Assembly (NCBI GenBank): GCA_014879535.1
Contig: JACSRX010000063.1
Coordinates: forward strand, 1 to 36,717
Reading direction: 5' to 3'
DNA length: 36,717 nt
DNA from: Chthoniobacterales bacterium
GTDB taxonomy: Bacteria; Verrucomicrobiota; Verrucomicrobiia; Chthoniobacterales; JACTMZ01
Shown here: positions 15,396 to 25,300 of the stretch, in pieces
Position numbering within the stretch: the stretch's first letter is position 1
How the letters are laid out: each line of letters begins with the position of its first letter
Made by a program: the position numbers and the translations under genes
Notes under the pieces: generated by a model
The model's input: the letters and a program-made list of their open reading frames with translations, nothing else
The model's database searches: none
What the model was told of the DNA's origin: nothing

Positions 15396-17042
15396 TCAAA
15401 GGACCCTCGCGAGGCACTCGGTGAGGTAGGGCAGCAACTGCTTTTTGCGCGAGACGACCCCCTCGAGAAGCCACGTGTGATCGGTCAACTCGGGATAGTT
15501 GATGCTGCGGAGGAAATCCCCGTTGCCCTCCACGAGAAGATAGGAGTTCTGCGTGTTGATGTCGGTGACCAGCAACGCGGCGAAGAACAATCCGCGTTCC
15601 CTGACGCGCGAGCCCAGCGCGGCGAGCAGTTGTCCGCGCTTCGGCTCGAAGTGGGCGAAGGTGACCTCCTCGACTTGGGCGACGCTGAAACGGACGCCGT
15701 TTTCCTCGTATTCCTTCGCGTCGGCCATCACGACCTGTTCGGGGGACAACGTCTGGAGAGGCGAACCGATGGAGAAAATTTCCGCGGCAAGATCGGCGGC
15801 GGTGATGCCGGCCGCATCCGCGAGGGAGTTCAGGAAATGACGGTCCACCGCGGTCGTCGTCGGCGACGTGCCATTGAGCGTGTCGGATATGATGCCGGCC
15901 ATGAGCAGCCCGGCCGTCGCCCGGTCGGGCACCTGACCGTGGCGTTCGTAGAGTCCGGCAACCAGGGTGCAGGTCGATCCCACCGGCTCGTTGATGAACA
16001 GGATGGGTGCCTCGGTCGCCTGATGGCCCAGACGATGGTGGTCGAGGATTTCGACGATCGGCAGATCGGCAGCGCCGGGGACCGCCTGCGACATTTCGTT
16101 GTGATCGACCAGCACGAGCTGGCGTCCGATCGGCTTGAGGAAATCTGTCTTGGACAACAGCCCCTCGAGGCGCCCCTCGCCGTCGAGCACCGGGAAAATG
16201 AACTGGTTGGACAGCACCGCCGAGCGCCGCGCCATGGCGAGCGGCACATCGGCATCGAAGCTGACCTTGCACGGTTCCAGCACGCGACCCGCAACCACAG
16301 CCCCCCGTGAAAAGAACACCGTGGTTGCGGTGTCCCAACCCGAACGGATCAGCGTGACCTGCCTCTCCTTGGCGAAATCCACGATGTCCCCGTCGATACC
16401 CTCGCCGCCGGTGACAACAATCGCCCGCACACCCGCCTCGATCCCCACCCGCTGGATGTCCGAGCGGTCGCCGACGAACAGAACCGTCTTGCCGGGATCG
16501 AGGTTGGACAATCTCCGGATGAAAGTCTCGACGTCCATCGCCGCCACCACCAAGGCATGCAGGCGATCCTCGCAGGATGCCGCCCCGGTCAGGCAGACGC
16601 CATCGAACGTCGAGGCGATGTTGGCCAGCGACGCATGCACTTCGCGGGCATGCGCGGCCGCCTTGCGGGGCGGCAGGATGAAGCCCAAGAGCTTGTTCTC
16701 GCTGATGACTCCGCGGAAAACCCTGTTGCCGTCCGTGACCGGCAACGCCCGCAACCGGTGTTCCTCCATCAACGCCAGCGCCTCGCAGACCGGCTGGTCG
16801 GGGGACGTGCAGATGTAGTCGGTGACCATCGCATCGCGCACGCGCGGGGTGACATCGGGCAGGAAATCCGGTTGCGGCACGCCGAATTTCTCAAGCACGA
16901 AGCTGATTCTCTCGTTCAACGCCCCGGCACGGGCGGCCCGCACGCCCGTGGCGCCGAGCTTTTCCTTCAAGGCGGCATACGCCACCGCGGAACACACGGA
17001 ATCCATGTCCGGATTCCGGTGGCCGATCACGATCGTTTCCAT
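15396..17042 (-). CDS. Manganese-dependent inorganic pyrophosphatase, CBS/DRTGG-regulated (family II)
   Basis: This enzyme hydrolyses pyrophosphate to phosphate in the cytoplasm. The 548-residue layout is that of CBS-pyrophosphatases. An N-terminal DHH part carries GHRNPDMDS (metal ligands His8, Asp12, Asp14). CBS1 covers about 70-120, a DRTGG-type domain about 130-240, and CBS2 about 250-300. Then comes the rest of the DHH domain with LVDHNE (Asp313) and LDHHR (334-336), and ISDTLN. DHHA2 is C-terminal, with SRKKQ at about 531-535. CBS domains in this family bind adenine nucleotides (AMP/ADP inhibit, ATP or diadenosine polyphosphates activate). The ATG at 17042 places the His-x3-Asp-x-Asp motif correctly; the upstream extension is rejected. 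It stands between two DUF1800-DUF1501 units. Confidence 0.94.
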   Translation of the reverse strand: METIVIGHRNPDMDSVCSAVAYAALKEKLGATGVRAARAGALNERISFVLEKFGVPQPDFLPDVTPRVRDAMVTDYICTSPDQPVCEALALMEEHRLRALPVTDGNRVFRGVISENKLLGFILPPRKAAAHAREVHASLANIASTFDGVCLTGAASCEDRLHALVVAAMDVETFIRRLSNLDPGKTVLFVGDRSDIQRVGIEAGVRAIVVTGGEGIDGDIVDFAKERQVTLIRSGWDTATTVFFSRGAVVAGRVLEPCKVSFDADVPLAMARRSAVLSNQFIFPVLDGEGRLEGLLSKTDFLKPIGRQLVLVDHNEMSQAVPGAADLPIVEILDHHRLGHQATEAPILFINEPVGSTCTLVAGLYERHGQVPDRATAGLLMAGIISDTLNGTSPTTTAVDRHFLNSLADAAGITAADLAAEIFSIGSPLQTLSPEQVVMADAKEYEENGVRFSVAQVEEVTFAHFEPKRGQLLAALGSRVRERGLFFAALLVTDINTQNSYLLVEGNGDFLRSINYPELTDHTWLLEGVVSRKKQLLPYLTECLARVL

Positions 17043-17125
17043 CCGGCCGATTAAAGCGTGCCGTATGCAGGAAACAACAAAGCTCTCACCTCCCCGCAAA
17101 ACTTCGCGGACCGGAATCTCCGCCC

Positions 17126-18412
17126 TCAGGCGGCCCGCAACACGGGCACCGACCCGAAGTTCCTGCCCAGCACCGTGGCCGAGGGCGTGCGGAGCCACTG
17201 GTCGAGGATGGTGGCGTAAACGCTGCGGAAATCGGTGTGGTGCACGAGGTCGCCGCGGTCGAGCTTCGTCAGGCTCGGATGTTTCCCGTGCAGCCCGCCG
17301 CGCACGCCCCCGCCGAAAAGAAAGAGCGGGGCCGCCGCCCCGTGATCCGTCCCTCCGCTGCCGTTCTGCGCCACACGACGCCCGAACTCGCTGAATGTCA
17401 GCAACAACACGCGGTCGTAGTTGCCCTGCTGTTTGAGATCCGAGCAGAACGCGCCCACGGCCTGGTCGAACGCGGCCAACTGCCTCTCATGCGCGCCGGC
17501 CTGGTTCGAGTGCGTGTCGAAACCGCCGAGAGAAACGTAATAAACCCTCGACGTCATTCCCCCGCCGATCAGCCGCGCGATGAGCTTGAGCCGGCGCCCG
17601 AGATCGGAAGCCGGGTATCGGGCTCCGTCATGCCCGCGGTGCAGGATATCCTGCACCTGCGCGGATGAAGCGACGGCATCGAGCGCCGTGCGCTGGAGGA
17701 AATCCGCCACGTCGGCTTCCTTCCCGGCGGAGCCGAACAGCATGTCGATGGAACCGCCAGCCGGGGCGTCCGCGTCGTCATCCGGCTCGACGGGGGAAGG
17801 CTCCATGCCCTCCTGGAACTTGTAGTCCTGCGGCGCCCCGATGGCGATGGCCCGTCCGCTTTTGGAATGGAGCGCCTGCGGCGTCTGGTCTCCGATGGCG
17901 ATCGGTGCGCCGGGATCCTCCCCGGAACAGGCGGCATCGCAGTAGCGGCCGAGCCACCCGAAAGCCTCGTTTTTGTCCGCATCGCTTGCCGTGTGCCAGA
18001 TCTCCGTGGAGCGGAAGTGCGAACGGTTCGGATTCGGATAACCCACCCCCTGCACGATGGCGGCCTCCCCGCCGTCGAGAAGGGCGGACAGGTTCTCCAG
18101 CGACGGATGCAGGCCGCAGTAATCGTCGAGGCGCCGGACGCGACCCGCCGGGATCGCGAGACCCGGGCGCGCCTTGAAGTAGGCGTCATCCGCGTAGGGG
18201 ACGACCGTGTTGAGTCCGTCGTTCCCCCCGGCCAACTGCATGACCACGAGGATCGTGTCGTCCTTGCCGGTGACCGGGCTGAACGCCGAGGCCGCCGTCC
18301 CGTCGAGCGCGGCAAACGTGCTGTTGATGAAGGACGGCACCGTGGGCGCAACGGCCCCTCCGAGGATGACGGTGCGGAGAAACCGGCGGCGGGTGAAGAG
18401 GGGGTCTGTCAT
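17126..18412 (-). CDS. DUF1501 family protein (Tat-exported), second copy
   Basis: This is a 428-residue paralogue of the protein at 11754-13238. The Tat signal RRRFLRT lies at residues 8-14, followed by a hydrophobic segment. DUF1501 signatures are visible: QLAGGNDGLNTVVPY, YYVSLGGFDTHSNQ in the middle, LLTFSEFGRRV and GTDHGAAAPLFLFGGGV. It starts two bases after the DUF1800 stop (ATG at 18412, stop 18417-18415); a GTG at 18421 overlapping that stop is an alternative start. It is about 65 residues shorter than the first copy and the bodies look clearly diverged, so the two pairs are ancient paralogues or separate acquisitions rather than a recent duplication. Confidence 0.92.
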   Translation of the reverse strand: MTDPLFTRRRFLRTVILGGAVAPTVPSFINSTFAALDGTAASAFSPVTGKDDTILVVMQLAGGNDGLNTVVPYADDAYFKARPGLAIPAGRVRRLDDYCGLHPSLENLSALLDGGEAAIVQGVGYPNPNRSHFRSTEIWHTASDADKNEAFGWLGRYCDAACSGEDPGAPIAIGDQTPQALHSKSGRAIAIGAPQDYKFQEGMEPSPVEPDDDADAPAGGSIDMLFGSAGKEADVADFLQRTALDAVASSAQVQDILHRGHDGARYPASDLGRRLKLIARLIGGGMTSRVYYVSLGGFDTHSNQAGAHERQLAAFDQAVGAFCSDLKQQGNYDRVLLLTFSEFGRRVAQNGSGGTDHGAAAPLFLFGGGVRGGLHGKHPSLTKLDRGDLVHHTDFRSVYATILDQWLRTPSATVLGRNFGSVPVLRAA

Positions 18413-18414
18413 GG

Positions 18415-19833
18415 TCAGCACAGTTGGTATTCGGGAACTCCAAGCAGGACGACCGACGCTTCACGCACGGTTTCGTCACTGCAGGGGAAGGAGGATTTCT
18501 GCAGCTGCGCCTCAAGCTTGTGCCTGGTGGACGGCGAGGGCTCCCCCGCCAGAAACACACGCTGCAGCCGGGCCGCAAGGCGCCCCGCATCGGCGCGGTC
18601 GGCTTCCGGGGCGACCGCAGACCACGCCGCGGCGTCCATCGAATCCACGCCGTCCCGCGGCAACGGCGGTGCCGCGACGGCGAAAATCCGCGCGGTGTTG
18701 CTGCGCCGGATGAGTGTGGCGCTGTTGATCCATGAGGGACCGCCCGTCCACCCCTTCACGCTGGGCGGCACGAAAAGGTCCTGGCCCAAGTTGGCCGCCA
18801 AACGGATCGCCAGGGCCGGCGGCAGCATTTGCCGCCCGAGTTCCCGCGAGGCCTGCACCAGCCATTGCACCGGACTCTTGATCTGTCTGCCCCGCACCGA
18901 GGGGCTGTAGAAATCGGGAAGGCTGAACATTTTCCGGAGCAGGTCGCCGGTGTTCAAATCGCGCGCGCGATAATAGGACGCCAGCATCCGCGCCAACGTT
19001 GGATTCGGCGGCTCCCCGGCGTAGAACTCCCAAATCTTCGCCGTCAGGAACTCGGCGCACGCCGGACGGGAGCAGATGACATCCACCGCCTCCTCCGCCC
19101 CGAAATTGCCCTGTTTCCCGAGGATTTTCTTCGTGTCCCCGTCGAAGTTCCGTCTGGTGAACACCGCGCGGCCATTCACGGGATCGACCCGCCAGCCGGT
19201 GAAGGCCCGGGCCGCCTCACGGATGTCCTCCTCGCTGTAATGCCCCTCGCCCAAGGCGAAAAGTTCCATCACTTCCCGGGCGAAGTTCTCGTTGGGGGCG
19301 GATGCCTTGTTGGACCGCCCATCCAGCCACACCAGCATGGCCGGGTCGCAAGCCATCGCAGTGCACAACTCGCGGAAGGGCGCGAATGCCAGCCGCCTCA
19401 GGGTCTGGTTCTGCCCGAGCATGATGTGGTTGAAGCGCACCTTCGTCTGGCTGGTGGCGAAATGACCGTGCCAGAACAGCGTCAATTTCTCGCGTGCTCC
19501 CGGCGGTCCGGCATGCATGCGGCACATCCACCAAGAACGCATGTCATCGAAGATTCGGCGCTGCTCGCGGTTGAATTCCCTCTCCTCCTCCGACGCCATC
19601 CCGTTTGCCTTGCTTTTCTCGCGTCGGAACCTCGCGCGTGTGGCGGACTCGCCGGGATCGGTCGCCGGGGGGGCGATCTCGTCCTTCGAGAATGCAAGCA
19701 ACCGCTCCACCGCCGCCTCCATTCCCAGACTCGCGAATTCCCGGGCCTCTTCCGGCGTCCCTCCGAAGGCGGCCCTCCGCAGCAGATGCGCCGCCGCATC
19801 GGCATTCCATAGGACGGAACCCGGGGTTGCCAT
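18415..19833 (-). CDS. DUF1800 family protein, second copy, no visible signal peptide
   Basis: This is a 472-residue DUF1800 protein. Features: AAHLLRRAAFGGTPEEA near the N-terminus, WMCRMHAGPPGAREKLTLFWHGHF, NENFAREVMELFALGEGHY, then EEDIREAARAFTGW, and a C-terminal QLQKSSFP region. The ATG at 19833 places the LLRRAAFG motif about 17 residues in, where it sits in cytoplasmic-looking members; neither this start nor the longer open frame upstream gives a signal peptide. Its partner DUF1501 carries a Tat signal, so export as a folded passenger of that protein is possible (inference). It is the first gene of its pair and is divergent from the repeat-protein gene. Confidence 0.88.
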   Translation of the reverse strand: MATPGSVLWNADAAAHLLRRAAFGGTPEEAREFASLGMEAAVERLLAFSKDEIAPPATDPGESATRARFRREKSKANGMASEEEREFNREQRRIFDDMRSWWMCRMHAGPPGAREKLTLFWHGHFATSQTKVRFNHIMLGQNQTLRRLAFAPFRELCTAMACDPAMLVWLDGRSNKASAPNENFAREVMELFALGEGHYSEEDIREAARAFTGWRVDPVNGRAVFTRRNFDGDTKKILGKQGNFGAEEAVDVICSRPACAEFLTAKIWEFYAGEPPNPTLARMLASYYRARDLNTGDLLRKMFSLPDFYSPSVRGRQIKSPVQWLVQASRELGRQMLPPALAIRLAANLGQDLFVPPSVKGWTGGPSWINSATLIRRSNTARIFAVAAPPLPRDGVDSMDAAAWSAVAPEADRADAGRLAARLQRVFLAGEPSPSTRHKLEAQLQKSSFPCSDETVREASVVLLGVPEYQLC

Positions 19834-19942
19834 CAGCAAATCGAACCCCGCAGACTGCGCCCGGTTGCGTTTTTGGTGAATCTCCACCCTCGGATAACAC
19901 AGCGTCTCACGAACCTCGGGTCGCCCCCACGGAAAGCGCGGC

Positions 19943-19970
19943 TTGTCAAACCATCGCATGGCAATACGCT
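19943..19970 (+). promoter_or_regulatory. Candidate promoter giving a nearly leaderless transcript
   Basis: TTGTCA at 19943-19948, a 16-base spacer and TACGCT at 19965-19970 lie only six bases before the ATG at 19977. If used, transcription would start at or next to the start codon. No Shine-Dalgarno sequence is present. Confidence 0.35.
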
Positions 19971-19976
19971 CGAATC

Positions 19977-21362
19977 ATGAAGATCCCGTCCGCATGGGCT
20001 GGTTTCGCAGCAGCCTTGGTGGTCGGGCTGGGACTGGGCTACGCGGCGGCCACGGCACTTCACGCCCCGGCAGAAGACGAACCGGCTGCCAGAACTGCCG
20101 CGGGCGAATGGGAGAATGTCGCCCTCGAGGTCGAGTTGGTCGCCAAGGCGTCGGAGGACGCCGCCGCGGCAGAGCCCGCGAAGGCTGCCCCGGGAACAGG
20201 AGGCCAAGGCACCAAGAAACTCAGTCTGGCCGAGGTGCAGGCGCGCTTGGAGCAACTGCAAGGCATGCCTTTCTCTCCCGAGACCGACGCACTGGAACAG
20301 GAACTGGTCGATCGTTGGGCGGCACTCGATCCCCGCGGCGCAGCCGAATATGCCGCCCAGGCGCTTCTGCAAGGGGATGGCGGTCGCCTGATGCGCAAAG
20401 TTGCAAACGCCTGGGCCAAGACGGATCCCGCGGCAGCCTCCGCGTGGGCCGCATCGCTTGATTCCCCCCTGGTCCGCGACACCGCGCTCCGCGAGATTTA
20501 CCGTCAATGGTCGTCGAGCGATCCCCTCGCCGCGGCGAATTCCATCGTGTCGCTCCCCTTCGGGACCTCCCAATTGGTCGCCACATCCGCCGTCGCGGCC
20601 AACTTCGCTGAGACCAACCTCGCCGGCGCCGTCCGATGGCTCGAATCGCTGCCCGGCGCACTCCAATCCGCCGCCCTGCAGGGCGTCCTCGGCCGCTGGT
20701 CCATGGCCGATCCTTCCGGCGCCGCACGGTGGGTGCTGGAACAAAGTCCCGCGAACCTGCGCAGCCAGGCCATCCGTTCCCTCGCCTCCGACTGGGCCCA
20801 ACGCGATCCCGCGGCCACCTTGGCCTACGCGCAAAGCATCGCATCCCCGGCACTTCGCGGCGAATTCATGCAGGCGGCCCTCCTGAAATACGCCGCGAAC
20901 GACCCGATGGGCGCAGCCGCATGGCTGTCCAGTCCGCAGGCCGCTCCGTATGTGGATGCCGCCATCGGAGGCGTCGCCTCCCGATGGGCCGCCTTCAACC
21001 CGGGCGCCGCGGCGGGATGGGCCACCACCATTGGCGACGCCAGCCTTCGCAACAAAGCTGTCAGCGCCATCTCGCGCTCATGGGCCCAGACCTCGCCCGC
21101 CCAAGCCGCGCAGTGGATCGGTTCGATCACCGACCCAACAACCCGCGATGCCGCAACCGCCGCCTTCAGCACGACCCTCGCCCGCACCGACCCCGCCAGC
21201 GCCGCCCAATGGGCCGCCCAGATTTCCAATCAGGCGGACCGCACCCGCTCCCTCACCGAGATCGTCCGCCGCTGGAAGCAAATGGACGCCGTGGCCGCCG
21301 CCATCTTCGTCCAATCCTCCCCCGTCATCCCGCCGGAGTTGAAGCTGCGTCTGCTGCGATAA
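19977..21362 (+). CDS. Membrane-anchored protein of eleven 32-residue alpha-helical repeats
   Basis: This is a 461-residue protein with an N-terminal hydrophobic segment (residues 5-28), an acidic/Ala-rich linker, and then a regular array. A Trp (or another large hydrophobic residue) recurs at 114, 146, 178, 210, 241, 273, 305, 337, 369, 401 and 433: a period of 32 with a single 31. The unit reads W-A-x-x-D-P-x-A-A-A-x-W-A, then a loop and a second helix, so each unit is a helix hairpin, TPR- or HEAT-like in principle. No catalytic motif is seen. Probably a periplasmic or surface scaffold. I recognise the style of repeat from Verrucomicrobia-type genomes but know no function. The amidase gene follows 31 bases later. 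Confidence 0.8.
   Translation: MKIPSAWAGFAAALVVGLGLGYAAATALHAPAEDEPAARTAAGEWENVALEVELVAKASEDAAAAEPAKAAPGTGGQGTKKLSLAEVQARLEQLQGMPFSPETDALEQELVDRWAALDPRGAAEYAAQALLQGDGGRLMRKVANAWAKTDPAAASAWAASLDSPLVRDTALREIYRQWSSSDPLAAANSIVSLPFGTSQLVATSAVAANFAETNLAGAVRWLESLPGALQSAALQGVLGRWSMADPSGAARWVLEQSPANLRSQAIRSLASDWAQRDPAATLAYAQSIASPALRGEFMQAALLKYAANDPMGAAAWLSSPQAAPYVDAAIGGVASRWAAFNPGAAAGWATTIGDASLRNKAVSAISRSWAQTSPAQAAQWIGSITDPTTRDAATAAFSTTLARTDPASAAQWAAQISNQADRTRSLTEIVRRWKQMDAVAAAIFVQSSPVIPPELKLRLLR
20316..21362 (+). repeat. In-frame ~96-bp coding repeat array
   Basis: This part of the gene at 19977-21362 encodes the eleven 32-residue units. Repetition is clear at protein level (W-x3-D-P-x2-A-A-x-W spaced by 32) and blurred at DNA level, indicating an old, diverged array. 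Confidence 0.75.
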
Positions 21363-21393
21363 CGCCGCCACAACCCCAACCAACCCGCCCGCC

Positions 21394-22263
21394 ATGCCCA
21401 GAAACGTCCGCATCGGATTGATCCAAGCCACCGTGACCCACCCCGGGGACGCCGACCCGGCCGTGATCAAGGCCGCCATGATCGAGAAGCATCTCGCCTT
21501 CATCGGGGAGGCTGCCGCAAAGGGCGTGCAGGTCCTTTGCATGCAGGAGCTTTTTTACGGTCCGTATTTTTGCGCCGAACAGAAGACGCATTGGTATGGC
21601 CTCACCGAGGCGATTCCCGACGGACCGACGACGCGCCTGATGATGGAGACGGCGAAGCGCCTCGGCATGGTGCTCATCGTGCCGATCTACGAGGTGGATG
21701 GCACGGGCATTTACTACAATGCGGCCTCGGTGATCGACGCGGACGGTTCCTACCTCGGCAAATACCGCAAACATCACATCCCTCACTGCCATCCCGGGTT
21801 CTGGGAGAAGTTTTATTTCCGACCCGGCAACCTCGGCTACCCGGTCTTCCAGACCGCCGCCGGCAGGATTGGCGTGTATATTTGCTACGACCGCCATTTC
21901 CCGGAGGGTGCGCGGTGCCTCGGGCTCCATGGCGCGGAGATCGTCTTCAACCCCTCTGCGACCGTGGCCGGCAAAAGCGAACACCTGTGGAAACTCGAAC
22001 AGCCGGCGCACGCTGTCGCGAACCAGTATTTCATCGCCGCGATCAACCGCGTGGGAACCGAGCAACCGTGGGCGATCGGCGAGTTTTACGGACAGTCCTA
22101 CGTCTGCGATCCGCGCGGGCAGATGGTCGCCGTCGCGAGCCGGGACAAGGACGAGCTGCTTGTCACGGACATCGACCTCGACCAGATCCAGGAGGTGCGC
22201 GACGCCTGGCAGTTCTACCGCGACCGCCGCCCGGAAACTTACGACGCCATCGTGGAACCCTGA
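21394..22263 (+). CDS. Nitrilase-superfamily carbon-nitrogen hydrolase (N-carbamoyl amidase type)
   Basis: This is a 289-residue cytoplasmic enzyme with the Glu-Lys-Cys catalytic triad of the superfamily: Glu52 in CMQELF, Lys126 in GKYRKHHIP and Cys164 in YICYDRHFPEG. The extended HHIPHCHPGFWEKFYFRPGN segment and the YDRHFPE context match the N-carbamoylputrescine amidase / beta-ureidopropionase branch, which hydrolyses N-carbamoyl amines or amino acids to amine, CO2 and ammonia. Whether the substrate is carbamoylputrescine (polyamine synthesis) or carbamoyl-beta-alanine (pyrimidine breakdown) cannot be decided here, because no hydantoinase, agmatine deiminase or dihydropyrimidinase gene is nearby. 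It may be cotranscribed with the repeat protein gene. Confidence 0.9.
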   Translation: MPRNVRIGLIQATVTHPGDADPAVIKAAMIEKHLAFIGEAAAKGVQVLCMQELFYGPYFCAEQKTHWYGLTEAIPDGPTTRLMMETAKRLGMVLIVPIYEVDGTGIYYNAASVIDADGSYLGKYRKHHIPHCHPGFWEKFYFRPGNLGYPVFQTAAGRIGVYICYDRHFPEGARCLGLHGAEIVFNPSATVAGKSEHLWKLEQPAHAVANQYFIAAINRVGTEQPWAIGEFYGQSYVCDPRGQMVAVASRDKDELLVTDIDLDQIQEVRDAWQFYRDRRPETYDAIVEP

Positions 22264-22335
22264 CGGTTCATGGACACAGCCGGTCGGAAGGGTGTTCGTC
22301 CGCGGGGTCGAAACGGGGGACGGTGATCACGCAAA

Positions 22336-22349
22336 GCCGGTTTTCCGGC
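22336..22349. other. Short inverted repeat between convergent genes
   Basis: GCCGG and CCGGC enclose TTTT in the 114-base gap between the convergent amidase and GH13 genes. It could slow transcription from either side, but the stem is short and has no following T-run. Confidence 0.25.
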
Positions 22350-22377
22350 GGATCTGAGACATCGGCTGGGCAGCACA

Positions 22378-25300
22378 TCAATCGGTCACCAATTGAATGC
22401 GGTAATAACGGGCACCTGCCGGTGCGCCACCTGTTGAGGTGTGGTCATCGACCCATGAGCGGGTGGTCTCCACGCCATCTTCGACGGCGCTTTCCGTCAC
22501 AACGGCCGCTTCGTGGAAGCCAAGCACGATGTTGTTCGCATATTGAATGCTGTAGGTGCGTCCACCGACGGAGCGCCATGTGATGCGCGGAAAGCCGTCA
22601 ACCTCCTCGATGTTGATGATGCAAAATGTTGTCGATGGATCCGTGGGGTTGGTGCCCAAGAGATACTCCTGGCGGTTCGAGTAACCATTCCCGTTGGAGT
22701 CCTCGACGGCGATGTCGGTGGCATGGGGATCGAGTCCGTATTGAAGATACCATCCGTCCGGAATGCCGTCGCTGTTGCTGTCGCGCTGCCACGGGTCGGC
22801 GAGGGTCGTGGCAGACTGCGTGTTCGAGTCATCGCTCGTGCAGCCGCCTTCCCTCACCCCGCGGACGCGATAGTAGTAGGTGCCATCGTCGGCGAGGCCG
22901 CTCACCAGGTCGCTGGTGCCGGAGACGGTGCGATTCTCGTAACCCGGGACAAATGACGGCTGCGGTGGGTCGTAGGGTGTCATCGAGATGTCATCGACAT
23001 TGATGCGCCGGTTGCCGGTGGTGCCGGGGTTCGTGGTCAGGATGATGCGCATCCGCACATTGCCCGCGACATTCACCGTGGCGCTGAATGTCTGCACGGC
23101 GTCGGTGGCGGTGAACGCGCTTCCCGCCTGGGTCCAGCTCGATCCGCCGTTGGTGCTGTATTGCACTGCCCATGGCTGCTGCGAAGTGTCCACGCCGTAG
23201 CGCCGATATTGGAAGGAAATCACCCCGAGCCCGTCCGGCACATCCTGCAGCATCGTCATGTTGGAACCATTCCGGCCGCGGAGATGCGCAGAACGAGCGC
23301 CGATTTTCCAATCTCCGGCGCCTGTTCCGATCAGCACGTCGGTCATGTTCCAGTTCCTGCCGTTCAGCGTGACCGTCCCGGAAGGATAATCGGTCTTTGT
23401 CTCGCCGGCTCCCTCGAAATTCACAGCGTAAGTCGAACCGGCGCCGCCTCCCGCCAGGAATGTCTCGCTGGTGGATACATCAAGTCTGTAGGAGGTCGCG
23501 CCATCCAGCGGCGCCCAGTTCGCAATGAAGCTGGTGCCGCCGATGTTGGAAGGCTCGAGCGCGACCGGCGGACCGTCGAAGCAGGGGGTGGCGAACACGA
23601 CCGGCTCGCCGTAACCGGTGCCCTCGGTATTTGTCGCATACGCGCGAACGTAGTAGGTCTGCCCGGGAGTCAGCCCGCCCAAGGCGCTGCTGTAGGCGCC
23701 GATGCCGATGCCGGAGACCACCTTGTTGTCATCGATGGTGGGCGACGGATGGGTGCTCCAGACAATCCCCCGCTCCGTGACAGCCGAATCTGCCTCGTCC
23801 GAAACCTCGCCGCCGCTCATCGCCCCGCTTGAAGTGATGTCGCTGACGGAGGACGTGGTCACGGACGGCATGCGCGGCTCGAAGTTGGACGGAGGCGTCT
23901 TCGAGAAGATCTGGATGCTATACATCCCCATGTTCACCGGGGCGACGGCGGGACTCCCGCTCGCCTGCACCTGCGACGGTCCGATGCCGCCGAAGTCGCC
24001 CTGATACGCCTTCGAGTCGCTGTTGAAGTGGCTATACCACGTGCCGGCCGACGGGAACGGGATCTGGTAACTGTTCCCGGTCCACGTGTTCGCGGAGAAA
24101 TTCACCACCACCACCACGTCGTCCGCCTGCCCGCCCTGATCCCATCGGATGTAGCTGATGATTTTGTTGGCATTGTCGATGTGATGGGCGTTGATGCCGC
24201 TGCCCTTGAGGCCCTGCATGCCATCGCGCAGATTTCGCCGCGAATGCACCAGGTCGGTGTAGGCCTGCACGATGCCCGCGTGCGAGGTGAGGCGGCTCCA
24301 CCGCAGCGGCGTGCTGTCGTGGAACGCCTGCGTCTCGTGCATTTCCTGGCCTTGGAAAATCATCGGCACCCCCGGCGTGGTCAGCACGATTCCCGCAGCG
24401 AGCAGCGCCCGCTTCCGCGCCCAGATGCTCTCGGGATTTCCGCCATCAATCTCCGTCGGCAACCGCGTGCGGCCGTTGAGCGAGCCGATATAGTCATGGG
24501 CCTCTGAAAACACGACGCGGTGCATGCCCGGCCAGCCGTTGAGCATGTTCGCCACGGTATTCATGTTGCGGTTGCTGTCGGAGCCCTGGGTCACCTGCCC
24601 GTGGAGCGCCCAGCGGTAGTCCACATCCCACTGGCTCTGGAAATTCATGCTGTGGTTGAACGCGCTGTCCTCCGCGATGCGCAGCTTGGTCGGATGAGTC
24701 TGCGCCATTTCCTGGTTGATCTCGCGCAGCAACGATTCGCCGTCGGGGTTGTGGCCGAGGTCGGTCGTGATCATGTTCCAGACGGAATCCCATCGGAACC
24801 CGTCCACCCGGAATTCCTCGAGGAAGTGAAACACCTGGTCGCGGATGAACTGCCGCACCTGCGGCCGGCCGAAGTCGGGCCGCGTCGATCCCCACCAGGT
24901 GTGCGCCCGGTTGTCGTTGTAAAAATAGATTCCGCCGAGGTTGTTCTGGGACCACCCGTCGAAGCGCCACATGTCGAGGTCGGTGGGGCCGTAGTGGTTG
25001 TGGACGATGTCCACCAGCACCGCGATGCCGCGCTCATGGGCCGCCTTGACGAAGCGCTTGAACGCATCCGCGCCGCCGTATTCATTCTCGATCGCGAACA
25101 GGTCGGCCGGGTTGTAGCCCCAGCTCCGACCGCCCGCAAATTCGTTGATCGGCATCACCTTCACCGCGTTGACGCCGAGATTCTGCAGGTGATCGAGCCG
25201 CGTGATGGCCTGGTCGAAGGTCCGCGGCGGATTGCCCCCCTCGAACGTCCCGACATGCATCTGGTAAATGACCGTGTCCTTCAGCGCCGGGGTGTTGAAG

